DNA of 64,000 nt. Origin: Amaricoccus solimangrovi (GTDB lineage: Bacteria; Pseudomonadota; Alphaproteobacteria; Rhodobacterales; Rhodobacteraceae). The position numbers and the translations under genes were made by a program. Within the stretch, counting starts at the first letter, position 1. Each line of letters opens with the position of its first letter. Of this stretch, positions 56,685-64,000 are shown piece after piece. The DNA lies in NCBI RefSeq assembly GCF_006385685.1, contig NZ_VFRP01000021.1:16862-80861 (forward strand), given 5' to 3'. The notes below the pieces were generated by a model. It had not been told where the DNA came from, searched no databases, and saw only the letters and a program-made list of their open reading frames with translations.

Positions 56685-57953
56685 ATGACCTCGATGGATC
56701 CGCGCGCGCTGCTCCGCGCGCTCTTCGACGCGGCGGTGCGCGCGGCGCTGCCCGACAACGGCATCCGCGCCCACCTGCCGGAGCCGCCGAAGGGCCGGAC
56801 GGTCGTCGTCGGCGCGGGCAAGGGCGCGGCCCAGCTCGCCCAGGCGCTGGAGCGGGCCTGGGAGGGGCCGCTCTCCGGCGCGGTGGTGACGCGCTACGGC
56901 TACGCCGCGCCCTGTGAGCGAATCGCGGTGCTCGAGGCCGCCCATCCCGAGCCAGACGAGGCCGGGCTGATCGCCGCGCGGCGGCTCTTCGACGAAGTGG
57001 CGGGTCTCGGCCCCGATGATCTGGTGATCGCGCTGATCTGCGGCGGCGGCTCGGCGCTCCTGCCCTGCCCGCCCGAGGGGCTGGGGCTCGCGGACGAGCT
57101 CGCGGTCAACCGCGCGCTTCTCGCCTCGGGGGCGCCGATCGGCGAGATGAACACGCTTCGCAAGCATGTCTCGGAAATCAAGGGCGGCCGGCTCGCCCGC
57201 GCGGCGCGTCCCGCGCGGGTGGCCTCGCTCGTGGTCTCCGACATTCCCGGCGACGATCCGGCGCTCGTCGCCTCCGGCCCGACCGTGCCCGGCGCCGGCG
57301 GACCGGAGGAGGCCCGCGCGGTGGTGGCGCGCCACGGACTCGATCTGCCGGAGGCCGTGCGCGCCTGGCTCGAAGGACCCGACTGCGCCGCGCCCGCGCC
57401 CGAGGATCCCGATTTCGCGCGCGACACGGTCGCCATCATCGCCTCCGCCGGCGTCTCGCTCGAGGCGGCGCGGGAGGAGGCGGCGCGGCTCGGCCACGAG
57501 GCGGTGATCCTGTCGGACGCGATCGAGGGCGAGAGCCGCGACGTGGCGCTGGTCCTCGCCGCGCTCGCGCGCGAGATCGCGACGCGCGACCGGCCCTTCC
57601 GCCGGCCGGTGATCCTGCTCTCGGGCGGCGAAACCACGGTGACCCTGCGCGCGAAGGGCGGCAAGGGCGGGCGCAACGCCGAATTCCTGCTCGCCTTCGC
57701 GCTGGCGGTCGAGGGGGTGGCGGGCATCACCGCGCTCGCGGCCGATACCGACGGAATCGACGGATCGGAGGACAATGCCGGCGGGCTGGTCGACGGGGAG
57801 ACGGTCGCGCGCATCCGCGCCGCCGGCGCCGATCCGCGCGCCCTGCTCGACGGCAATGACGCGTGGACGGCGCTGTCGCTGGCGGGAAACCTGCTGGTGA
57901 CCGGGCCGACCGGTACGAACGTGAACGACTTCCGCGCGATCCTGATCACCTGA
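56685..57953 (+). CDS. ttuD: Glycerate 2-kinase (GckA/TtuD, MOFRL family)
   Basis: Phosphorylates D-glycerate to 2-phosphoglycerate. 422 residues: DUF4147 N-terminal domain ([47 protein letters not shown]) and C-terminal MOFRL domain ([50 protein letters not shown]). The name hydroxypyruvate reductase is sometimes attached to this family in error. 42 nt after gph, same strand. The antisense strand of its last 1,050 nt is an open frame continuous with the recombinase beyond the tRNA. Confidence 0.92.
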   Translation: MTSMDPRALLRALFDAAVRAALPDNGIRAHLPEPPKGRTVVVGAGKGAAQLAQALERAWEGPLSGAVVTRYGYAAPCERIAVLEAAHPEPDEAGLIAARRLFDEVAGLGPDDLVIALICGGGSALLPCPPEGLGLADELAVNRALLASGAPIGEMNTLRKHVSEIKGGRLARAARPARVASLVVSDIPGDDPALVASGPTVPGAGGPEEARAVVARHGLDLPEAVRAWLEGPDCAAPAPEDPDFARDTVAIIASAGVSLEAAREEAARLGHEAVILSDAIEGESRDVALVLAALAREIATRDRPFRRPVILLSGGETTVTLRAKGGKGGRNAEFLLAFALAVEGVAGITALAADTDGIDGSEDNAGGLVDGETVARIRAAGADPRALLDGNDAWTALSLAGNLLVTGPTGTNVNDFRAILIT

Positions 57954-57997
57954 CCCGTCTCCCCGCGCGCCTCGCGACGCCGATGATGAAATCCCCG

Positions 57998-58027
57998 TTG
58001 CACCCTCCGCCCGGGCATGCTTATAGA
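57998..58027 (+). promoter_or_regulatory. Promoter of tRNA-Arg
   Basis: TTGCAC (57998-58003) and TTATAG/TATAGA (58021-58027) spaced 17-18 nt, about 10 nt before the tRNA 5' end; a standard tRNA promoter arrangement. Confidence 0.65.
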
Positions 58028-58036
58028 GGCGCGTCC

Positions 58037-58113
<77 letters not shown>

Positions 58114-59644
58114 TCTCACATTTTTCACCACAGAACAGACCTAACGCCTTGAATGGGAAGGCGAAGTTAGGTGTTCGAAGTCCCTGATTCCGGCAGTATG
58201 CCAATGGCTCAAGGAAAGCCAGTCTGAGGACCGTTTTCTGGCCCACCAAATCAGAATTATTCCATATATCCCAAGGGCTTGAGAGAAACCGCAAGGCGTG
58301 TTCGAACGACTCCTCCAGGGTCTGCCTCGGCTTGCCGCTCGTGGCAAGTTTTTCGCTCGCCAGCGCCTTCTCACGCTCCAGCTTCGCAATCCGCTTCTCG
58401 TAGGCAGAGATCACGGTCGCGTTGCCAGATTCGACGATGCGGTCGAGCAGGGCTTCGATCTGCTTGTCGATCTGGCCGATGCTGGCACGGAGCGCCTTCG
58501 TCGTGTCAGCGGCTTTGGCAAGGCGCATGTCCCATGCGTCCTTGAACATCGCCTTGACCAGTCCGAAAAGGTTCTCTGACGGCTCCAGGCGTTGCAGCAG
58601 GTCTTCGAACTGGCCTTCCAGCTCGTCGCGCTTGATCGACTTGCGGTAGCTCGCGCACCCCTTCGTTGGGCAGAGATAGTAGGGATACTTCTGGCTCTTG
58701 CCCTGCGACCAGCAGGCAGTGAGCGGCTTGCCGCAGTCGTTGCACAGGATGAACCCGCGCAGCGGGAAGTCCGCGCTGATGTCCTTGCGGGCAGCCGCCT
58801 TGGCCGTGCCTTTCAGGCGGGCCTGAATCCTTTCGAAGGTTTCGAAGCTGATCAGCGCCTCGTGGTGGCCCTTGCGCAGCCCCACGCCCCAATTTGGAGC
58901 TTCGAGATACCCGGCATAGATCGGGCGGGTCAGAAGGTCGTAGATGCGCTGATTGCGTATCTCGCCGTTCGGAAGGTCCTTCGGGAAGGACGGCTGGCGC
59001 TCAAGGAAGCGCTTGACCTCGACCTGTGCCGCGAAGCGCCCCGAGGCGTAGCCTTCAAGCGCCTCCTGAAGGACGGAAGCGTTGGGCTCGTCACGGACCA
59101 GAATTCTGCCGTGACCGCTGGAGCGCTCGTATCTGTAGCCGACCGGAGCCTGAAAAACCCAATAGCCGTTCTGCATCCGCGCTCGCATGCGGTTGACGGT
59201 CTGCTCGCCGTTCTTCTGGCGCTGGTGCTGCGACACCGAGGCCAGCAGGTTCTCGACCAGCCGCGAGTCAGAGCTTTCGCCGAATTCGATGGAGGGGCTG
59301 ACGAGAATACCGCCAGCGTTGCCGATCTTCATGCGCAGATCGAAATGCGCCATCAGATCGCGCGCAAGGCGGCTGATATCGTCGATAATGACGGCATGAG
59401 GCTCTTTGCGGCGCGCCTTCAGGTACGCCAGCATGGCCTGCATGCCGGGTCTTGTCGTCAGGCTTCCGGAAGTATCGTCCCGGAAGACCTCGACGACCTC
59501 ATAGCCGCGATACTTGGCAAATTCCCGGCATCGCGTTTCCTGTGAGCCAAGGCCGTCGCCGCGCACCGTCTGCTTCGTGCTCGACACGCGGCAGTAAATG
59601 ACGGCCTTGCTGATCTCACCATGTCGGTCTTCGTTCTTTATCAT
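58114..59644 (-). CDS. Large serine recombinase (integrase) whose frame runs on into the tRNA antisense strand
   Basis: About 510 residues up to the tRNA. Resolvase domain with catalytic serine at 21 (YCRVSSTKQ), ISRLARD arginine motif, recombinase domain (about 175-290), zinc ribbon ([11 protein letters not shown] then LCPTKGC) and a coiled-coil region (about 370-440). It should insert and excise the element at tRNA-Arg. ATG 59644 overlaps the upstream small gene's stop (ATGA). No stop codon occurs at the family's usual end: the frame continues antisense through tRNA-Arg (58113-58037) and into the glycerate kinase gene to a stop at 56900, giving 914 codons in all. Confidence 0.88.
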
Positions 59645-59985
59645 TGCACCTCCAGACCGCCGTTCGGGCTGGGAAAATCGGTTTCAACACGTTCTTCGGA
59701 AGACTTCGATTCTACCGCATCGAAGATTTCCTTCAGGCCTGGATTGGACTCATCTTCAATCTGTCCACAGACTTCTTGAAGGGGATGAACCCCAAACCCG
59801 ATCTCGACAAATGTTACGACAACCGACCACAGCGCTTGCAGGAATTCTTCTTTCTGTTCGGGGGTCAGTCGAGGATCATCAAGCCAGGCCTGGTACTTCT
59901 CGACATCGACAGTAACGATTGGCCGGGCCGCAGCCGCGAAGCTGGGAGTGATGGACTTTTCGAAGGTTTGGTTCTCATCGTTCAT
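59641..59985 (-). CDS. Small unknown protein coupled to the recombinase
   Basis: 114 residues, acidic and glutamate-rich, with no family that I recognise; visible blocks are [21 protein letters not shown] and [23 protein letters not shown] 59985 has AGAGGTG 7 nt upstream; longer versions of the frame have no ribosome site. The stop overlaps the recombinase ATG (ATGA), and an A+T-rich promoter-like region precedes it (60029-60058). A regulatory or directionality role for the recombinase is possible but only inferred from coupling. Confidence 0.75.
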   Translation of the reverse strand: MNDENQTFEKSITPSFAAAARPIVTVDVEKYQAWLDDPRLTPEQKEEFLQALWSVVVTFVEIGFGVHPLQEVCGQIEDESNPGLKEIFDAVESKSSEERVETDFPSPNGGLEVQ

Positions 59986-60028
59986 GGCCCGCACCTCTTT
60001 AGCGGACAACATGTTGAGCCATAAATTA

Positions 60029-60058
60029 ATTATGACACCACACGTTGTATTATGGCAA
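60029..60058 (-). promoter_or_regulatory. Candidate promoter of the recombinase unit
   Basis: On the minus strand TTGCCA (60053-60058) and TCATAA/CATAAT (60029-60035) are 17-18 nt apart in an A+T-rich 82-nt gap. It suggests that the small gene and the recombinase are transcribed apart from the coupling-protein operon. Confidence 0.5.
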
Positions 60059-60067
60059 ATTCTGTAG

Positions 60068-60373
60068 CTAGTACGGAACCCCGTCATCCAAGGGATTCTG
60101 CGGGTTTCCGGCTCGCTCTTCGGTTGCAAAGAGCGCAGCAATCTCTTCGGGCGGCTTCCATCCGGTCTTGCTGATGCAAGTTGCAAGCGCCATTCCGAGG
60201 TAGCCTTCAAGCTGCTCTTCGGCGGTCCCATTCGGGTCCGCCTTCGCATGGACACTTGCCCATGCACGAGCGAACTCGTAGCCGCGCCGCTCGACGCGGA
60301 GCGTCACAAGGACGGTTTTGCCGTCCTTGGAAATGCGCGTTCCGCGCCGCTGAAACTCTCCGTTCTTCGCCAT
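60068..60373 (-). CDS. Unknown 101-residue protein of the element
   Basis: Begins MAKNGEFQRRGTRISKDGK; strand-rich first half (TVLVTLRVERRGYEF), then an alpha-helical part (EEQLEGYLGMALATCISKTG). I do not recognise a family. ATG 60373 follows GAGG at good spacing; 8 nt separate it from the stop of the preceding gene, so it is in the coupling-protein operon. Confidence 0.7.
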   Translation of the reverse strand: MAKNGEFQRRGTRISKDGKTVLVTLRVERRGYEFARAWASVHAKADPNGTAEEQLEGYLGMALATCISKTGWKPPEEIAALFATEERAGNPQNPLDDGVPY

Positions 60374-60381
60374 ATCCAGCC

Positions 60382-60714
60382 TCACAGGATTTTCGCCCAG
60401 TCGATGGGGATGATCTTCACCAGGGAACAGGTTTCCCCGTCCTTCGGGAAGATCACGCGCCTGCCCTGAACGCCGAAATAGTCGCACGAGAAGAAGTAGC
60501 GGCACGGATCGCCCATCCTCTTCGGGTGGCGGCATTCATAGGTCCAGCCGATATGGGGCGTTCCGGCGAAGACCGCGTAGCCGACCAGGATCGACAGGAC
60601 GAGCGCGCGCGGACGACCGAACAGCCGCCCCGCCCGCAGCGCGATCCGCGACAGCCGACCGCCCTTCTTGCGGGGAGGCTCCGAACCGACGACTCTGATC
60701 TCAAATTCATCCAT
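60382..60714 (-). CDS. Unknown 110-residue single-pass membrane protein
   Basis: A basic N-terminal region (PRKKGGRLSRIALRAG) precedes one hydrophobic helix (about 37-52, RALVLSILVGYAVFAG), then a cysteine-containing segment (ECRHPKRMGDPCRYFFSC). Positive-inside rule puts the N terminus in the cytoplasm and the cysteines outside, where they could form disulfides. Its start overlaps the coupling-protein stop by 8 nt, so it may assist conjugation. No family recognised. Confidence 0.7.
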   Translation of the reverse strand: MDEFEIRVVGSEPPRKKGGRLSRIALRAGRLFGRPRALVLSILVGYAVFAGTPHIGWTYECRHPKRMGDPCRYFFSCDYFGVQGRRVIFPKDGETCSLVKIIPIDWAKIL

Positions 60715-62389
60715 TGCCGTTTTCCTTCTTGCCGTATTGCAGGGTGATGAGTGCCGGGGCGACCGGATACGGTCCCTCGACCGGGTTGGGCTCCGCCCAG
60801 GACGCCCACGGCGCGACGAACCAGAAGGGCAGCCTGCGAGCCAGGATCGGCGGCAGCGCCTTGATCAGCAGGAGCTGCCAGTCCGCGCCCATCTGCCGGA
60901 TTTCGTCCGGGGACATGAGCGGCCTTCCGGTTTCGGCCAGGTTCTCGCTTACTTCGTCGTCGTAGTAGCGTCCGAGGTTGTAGCTCGTCGTCTTGACGGT
61001 CCTTTGGCCCAGCTCCGCCGAGAGCGTCACGGCGAGGTTGTGATCCTGGACGGCGAAGAACTGCTTCACTTCGGCCTGCGAGAGGATCGTGCGGGCGGTA
61101 TAGGGACCGTAGAGCCGGATCAGCTCGGCCAGCTCCTGGACGAAGACCCAGACCCGGACGCCAAGGCCCGGCAACGCCGTCAGGCTTTCGGCAAGGCCGG
61201 AGAGTCTGCCCATGTTGGCGAACTCGTCGAGCAGGAACAGAACCGGGCTCCGGCCCTTGGACCGCGCGACGGTCGTGATCGCCTGCCGGGCAACAAGGCC
61301 GAGCCATGCGCCATGCGTCGCGATCCGGTCCTGCGGGATCACCAGATAGACGGTCGCCCTGCCTTCCTTCAGCGCCCGAAAATCGACATCGGACCCGCCG
61401 ACCGCCTCGCCCAGCCAGCCGACCGGATCGAAGATATCGAGCGCCTGCGAAGCGCCCTGGCGGAAGTCGGCGAACTGGTCCGCGTTCTCTTCGAGCTGGT
61501 CGCGCAGGTCGCGGCCAAGATCGGCAATCATGCCGAACAGCGCTTCGGACTTCTCCATCTCCGCAACGCACCGTTCCAGGCGCGAGTTGTTCGAAAGAAC
61601 ACGCCACATTTCCGGAAGGGTGCAGCGCTCGCCCGCGCCCCGCGTCGCGAGGTGCAGCATGACCGCCCGCAGGATGGCGCGCGCGCCTTCGCGGAAGTAG
61701 CGGTTGCGCGCGTCCTCCGATTCGGGGACGAGCTGGAGCGCGAGCGCCTTCGCCTCATCGGCAACGCTGCGGATCAGCGCGGGATCGCTCGCCGCCTCGA
61801 TCAGCGGCTGCAACGGGTTGTAGCGATGCTGCGGCAGCCCGTGCAGGCCCCAGGGATTGAGGATGTAGACCTTCTGTCCGAACCGCTCGGCCCGGTGCTT
61901 CGCCGTGACCGCCGCCAGCTCGCCCTTCGGATCGGTGACGAACATCGAGCCCGTGTAGTGCAGCAGGTTCGGGATAACGACGCTGATGCCCTTGCCCTGA
62001 CGGGCGGGAGCAGCCGTCAGCAGGTGCGCCTTGCCGCTGTAGAAGAGCGGCCTGCCTTCCTGCATGCCGAGGAACAGGCCCGACGGGTCCAGCATGCCAG
62101 CCTGTTCGCACTCTTCGAGCGTCGCGAATGCGGCCTCGCCGAAAACGCCGGAAGGCTCACTCGCAGCCTCGCGCTGGATGTACTGGCGAACAACGTTGCT
62201 GACCCCGGCAACTCCGGCCAGGGCAGCCATCGCGCCCAGGTACTTGAAGAAGCCGAGATAGGCTTCATCGGCAGGCGTCAGCTGCGCCCCGGTGATCTCC
62301 GGGAAGTTGGCGGCCAGAGCGTAGATCGAAACGCCGAGCAGCAGCGCGGCGACTGGCGAGCCGTTCCTGGGGTTGACGGGGTGTGACAT
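60707..62389 (-). CDS. VirD4/TraG-type conjugative coupling protein
   Basis: 560 residues. Two N-terminal membrane helices (about 11-30 and 44-65) are followed by the coupling ATPase domain: P loop APARQGKGIS (127-136), VTDPKGELAAV, VYILNPWGL, Walker B VLFLLDEFANMGRL, and the late motif FFAVQDHNLAVTLS. It delivers a relaxase-DNA complex to a type IV secretion channel. The P loop is a variant of the usual GPTRSGKG. ATG 62389 follows AGGAGG. First gene of an operon with the 110- and 101-residue proteins. No relaxase is seen here. Confidence 0.9.
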   Translation of the reverse strand: MSHPVNPRNGSPVAALLLGVSIYALAANFPEITGAQLTPADEAYLGFFKYLGAMAALAGVAGVSNVVRQYIQREAASEPSGVFGEAAFATLEECEQAGMLDPSGLFLGMQEGRPLFYSGKAHLLTAAPARQGKGISVVIPNLLHYTGSMFVTDPKGELAAVTAKHRAERFGQKVYILNPWGLHGLPQHRYNPLQPLIEAASDPALIRSVADEAKALALQLVPESEDARNRYFREGARAILRAVMLHLATRGAGERCTLPEMWRVLSNNSRLERCVAEMEKSEALFGMIADLGRDLRDQLEENADQFADFRQGASQALDIFDPVGWLGEAVGGSDVDFRALKEGRATVYLVIPQDRIATHGAWLGLVARQAITTVARSKGRSPVLFLLDEFANMGRLSGLAESLTALPGLGVRVWVFVQELAELIRLYGPYTARTILSQAEVKQFFAVQDHNLAVTLSAELGQRTVKTTSYNLGRYYDDEVSENLAETGRPLMSPDEIRQMGADWQLLLIKALPPILARRLPFWFVAPWASWAEPNPVEGPYPVAPALITLQYGKKENGNG

Positions 62390-62774
62390 GGCGACCTCCT
62401 GCTCGAAGGCGCTGGCGCAATCTTTTGCGCGATGCCTTCTGCTTCAGACGCCAGAAATGAATGAACGAGAATTGCCTGTTTCAACGCGTCTATCGCGTGG
62501 CGGGAAATCTTACGTCCCTCAACGGCTTGATTTTTATTGGGTTTAGACTTCCTAGATCGCCCCGTGAGGCGCTCGAATATCCATCCGGGCTAGCGGAAAA
62601 TCCCTCTGCAAAACCCCGACGGAGCCGGACCTATGCTATGAAAATCATCCTCATCGCTAGGTCGTAGACATTATCGTTTGGCTAGTGTTTCAACTTCCAA
62701 AGTTACCGTGCATCTTTGCTGGCAAAACCCTTCGATGTAGGATTGCACTGTTAGATCACAAGCCCTCGGGGCGT
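62390..62774. other. Gene-poor A+T-richer gap upstream of the coupling-protein gene
   Basis: 385 nt with no convincing gene; a 68-codon plus-strand frame (62461-62667) has no features. A two-part stem-loop lies at 62406-62440: GAAGGC/GCCTTC outside and GCGCAA/TTGCGC inside with a 4-nt loop, immediately before the coupling-protein ribosome site. The gap should hold divergent promoters for the coupling operon and the phosphatase. Confidence 0.5.
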
Positions 62775-63084
62775 ATGATGAAAGTCCTGTTCGTCTGCAC
62801 CGCCAACAAGCTGCGCAGCCCGACCGCCGAGCGCGTGTTCCGGGACTGGCCGGGTATTGAGGCGATATCGGCAGGAACCGATCCCGCCTCGCCAAGGCCG
62901 TTGACCAAGGAACTGGTCGCATCGGCGGACATGATCTTCGCGATGGAGAAGCACCACCGCGAATGGATCAGGAAGAAGTTCAAGGAGCGGCCAAGCGACG
63001 GGAAAATCTTCGACCTTGGCATCCCGGACGAGTTCGAACGCGACGATCCCGTCCTGGTCAAGCTGCTGGAGGCCAAGGTCGGGC
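62775..63084 (+). pseudogene. Low-molecular-weight tyrosine phosphatase-like gene, 3' end lost to an IS
   Basis: About 103 residues remain: the catalytic P loop CTANKLRS (CX5R-S), SAGTDPASPRPLTKELV, ADMIFAMEKHHREWIRKKF, and the family tail DDPVLVKLLEAKVG. Relatives end about three residues later, so only the extreme C terminus is missing. At 63085 the IS3 end begins, and the frame runs on to a stop at 63206, adding about 41 foreign residues. The enzyme core is intact, so activity could persist; the coding state is uncertain. Confidence 0.75.
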
Positions 63085-63132
63085 TGACGTGGTCCCCGAA
63101 AACCGGACACTTTGCTAAGCTTGCCGCCAACG

Positions 63133-63435
63133 ATGACGAGGAAGAACAGCGTGGCTGGCAAACGAAAGAATTACGGCGCCGAGTTCAAGGCGAAGGTGGC
63201 GCTTGAGGCCATTCGAGGCGAGCTGACGGTCGCGGAACTGGTGACGAAGCATGGTGTGCATCAGACCTTGATCAACACCTGGAAGCGGCAAGCGCTCGAG
63301 GGAATGTCCGGGATTTTCGCGGGCAAGGCCGAGGCGAAGGCGGCCGAAAAGGAGGGCGAGATCGAGAAGCTGCACGCCAAGATCGGCCAGCTCGTGGTGG
63401 AGCGGGATTTTTTGGCCAAAGCCTCCGGACGGTGA
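63133..63435 (+). CDS. IS3-family transposase OrfA
   Basis: 100 residues: an HTH (FKAKVALEAIRGELTVAELVTKHGVHQTLINTWKRQAL in outline), then a leucine-zipper-like helix (EIEKLHAKIGQLVVERDFLAKA). Binds the IS ends. Its stop overlaps the orfB frame (GTGA), where a -1 frameshift normally makes the OrfAB transposase. Confidence 0.88.
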   Translation: MTRKNSVAGKRKNYGAEFKAKVALEAIRGELTVAELVTKHGVHQTLINTWKRQALEGMSGIFAGKAEAKAAEKEGEIEKLHAKIGQLVVERDFLAKASGR

Positions 63436-63908
63436 GCGTGTCCCGGAGGCGAGAGATGATCGAGCCAGGACACCTAGTGCTGTCGATCACCCGGCAATGC
63501 GCGCTGATCGGGATCAGCCGGTCGGCCTGGTATGGCCCGGGCAAGGCCGAGAGCCCGCTAAACCTGGCGCTGATGAAGCTGATCGATGCACAGTTCATGG
63601 AGACGCCGTTCTACGGCAGCCGTCAGATGGCGAGGCACCTGCGCAACAAGGGCTACTGCGTCGGGCGCAAGCGCGTCCGACGGCTGATGGCCAGGATGGG
63701 CCTGCGCGCTGTCTACCAGCGGCCGCGCACGACGGTGCCCCATCCGGAGCACCAGAAGTATCCGTATCTGCTCAGGGACTTGGTGATCGAGCGCCCGAAC
63801 CAGGTCTGGTGCGCGGACATCACCTACATTCCCATGCGGCGCGGCTTCCTCTACCTCGTGGCGATCATGGACTGGGCGACGCGCCGAGTGCTGTCCTGGC
63901 GGCTCTCA
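63432..63908 (+). pseudogene. IS3-family transposase OrfB, 3' part missing
   Basis: Starts by frameshift or at GTG 63432. About 159 residues read as OrfB: PFYGSRQMARHLRNKGY, RKRVRRLMARMGLRAVYQRP, and the first catalytic aspartate in WCADITYIP, to RRVLSWRLS. Then similarity ends abruptly and the second aspartate and glutamate of the DDE triad are absent, so this copy is not functional by itself. Confidence 0.85.
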
Positions 63909-64000
63909 GAGCCGGACTCGAAACTCTACGCGCCGTGCCAATACCTTGCGAGGCGCCTGGTCAGGACGCGGATATGGGCGATGAATATCCACGCCTCGGC
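63909..64000 (-). mobile_element. Second IS (IS5-like) inserted in the IS3 orfB, partial
   Basis: The junction reads TCA followed by GAGCCGGACTCGAAA. A TNA target and a terminus beginning GAG are typical of the IS1031 group of IS5. Only 92 nt are in the window. Confidence 0.5.
63926..64000 (-). CDS. C-terminal end of an IS5-like transposase, cut by window edge
   Basis: The 24 visible residues end in IRVLTRRLARYWHGA followed by TAG, 18 nt inside the putative IS end. The arginine-rich end is like transposases of the IS5 superfamily; too short for certainty. Confidence 0.45.
   Translation of the reverse strand, partial: AEAWIFIAHIRVLTRRLARYWHGA

Larger units (their letters stand above)
63085..63908 (+). 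mobile_element. IS3-family element (IS407-like group), right part interrupted
   Basis: Left end TGACGTGGTCCCCGAAAACC abuts the phosphatase codon for Gly. Two overlapping frames, orfA and orfB, with a -1 relation follow, as in IS3 elements. At 63908 the orfB reading is broken by a second insertion. Confidence 0.8.
58114..64000. mobile_element. Integrative element at tRNA-Arg, left part only
   Basis: From the tRNA 3' end to the window edge the DNA is visibly less G+C-rich than the core. It carries a serine recombinase next to the tRNA, a type IV coupling protein, short unknown genes, a disrupted phosphatase and two IS elements. This is the signature of a conjugative or mobilisable genomic island. 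No relaxase or mating-pair genes are seen, but the right part is missing. IS nesting at 63.1-64 kb suggests some decay. Confidence 0.8.

Noticed and set aside
62461..62667. 68-codon plus-strand frame in the island gap
   Set aside because: No ribosome site or family similarity; mixed composition.

Overview
The window is a G+C-rich chromosomal segment of an alphaproteobacterium, most likely of the Rhodobacterales. The clues are ChpT of the CckA-ChpT-CtrA phosphorelay, OlsB/OlsA ornithine-lipid enzymes, an Agrobacterium-like ChvE-MmsAB-GguC/GbpR sugar locus, a separately encoded PurL of about 735 residues, and tightly packed genes with many 1- or 4-nt start/stop overlaps. No species can be named from sequence alone.

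Layout. 1-14.5 kb is mostly housekeeping: a secreted YVTN beta-propeller and an SRPBCC protein, purL, ppc, guaB, an MscS channel, thiC with a TPP riboswitch, rlmE, a Ppx/GppA phosphatase and metF. 14.5-20.7 kb holds five exopolysaccharide genes in alternating orientation (GT4 glycosyltransferase, flippase, BY-kinase-like ATPase, WecG/TagA transferase, Wzz-like protein). 20.9-24.3 kb is a MacA/MacB pump, followed by tRNA-Thr. 24.6-42.7 kb is a large sugar locus: ytfQRT-yjfF plus a GntR/FCD regulator; a galactose/arabinose dehydrogenase with a mutarotase; and one long minus-strand operon chvE-mmsA-mmsB-gguC-dehydratase-dgoK-dgoA-lactonase with a divergent LysR regulator. Together these encode two ABC importers and a complete non-phosphorylative (De Ley-Doudoroff type) route from D-galactose, probably also L-arabinose, to pyruvate and glyceraldehyde 3-phosphate. 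42.7-58 kb is again core: a PAS protein, yicC-gmk-gamma carbonic anhydrase, chpT, a DUF3553 protein, olsBA, moaA, an acyl-CoA synthetase, a LuxR solo, glmU-glmS-alkD, gph, glycerate 2-kinase and tRNA-Arg(CCG).

At tRNA-Arg (58.04-58.11 kb) the character changes. Base composition becomes less G+C-rich, and a mobile element begins that runs off the right edge. It carries a large serine recombinase facing the tRNA, a small gene translationally coupled to it, two short unknown genes and a VirD4/TraG-type coupling protein. Next come a low-molecular-weight tyrosine phosphatase whose 3' end was replaced by an IS3-family element, and a second, IS5-like element inserted in that IS3 element.

The most unusual signal is that the recombinase reading frame has no stop codon of its own. 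It runs on through the antisense strand of tRNA-Arg and deep into the antisense strand of the glycerate kinase gene, so the protein's C terminus is set by the integration site. Other points of interest are a LuxR solo lacking the conserved ligand-binding aspartate, an 8-bp tandem repeat in a glycosyltransferase gene, stable hairpins after both sugar-binding-protein genes, and several palindromes upstream of transport genes.
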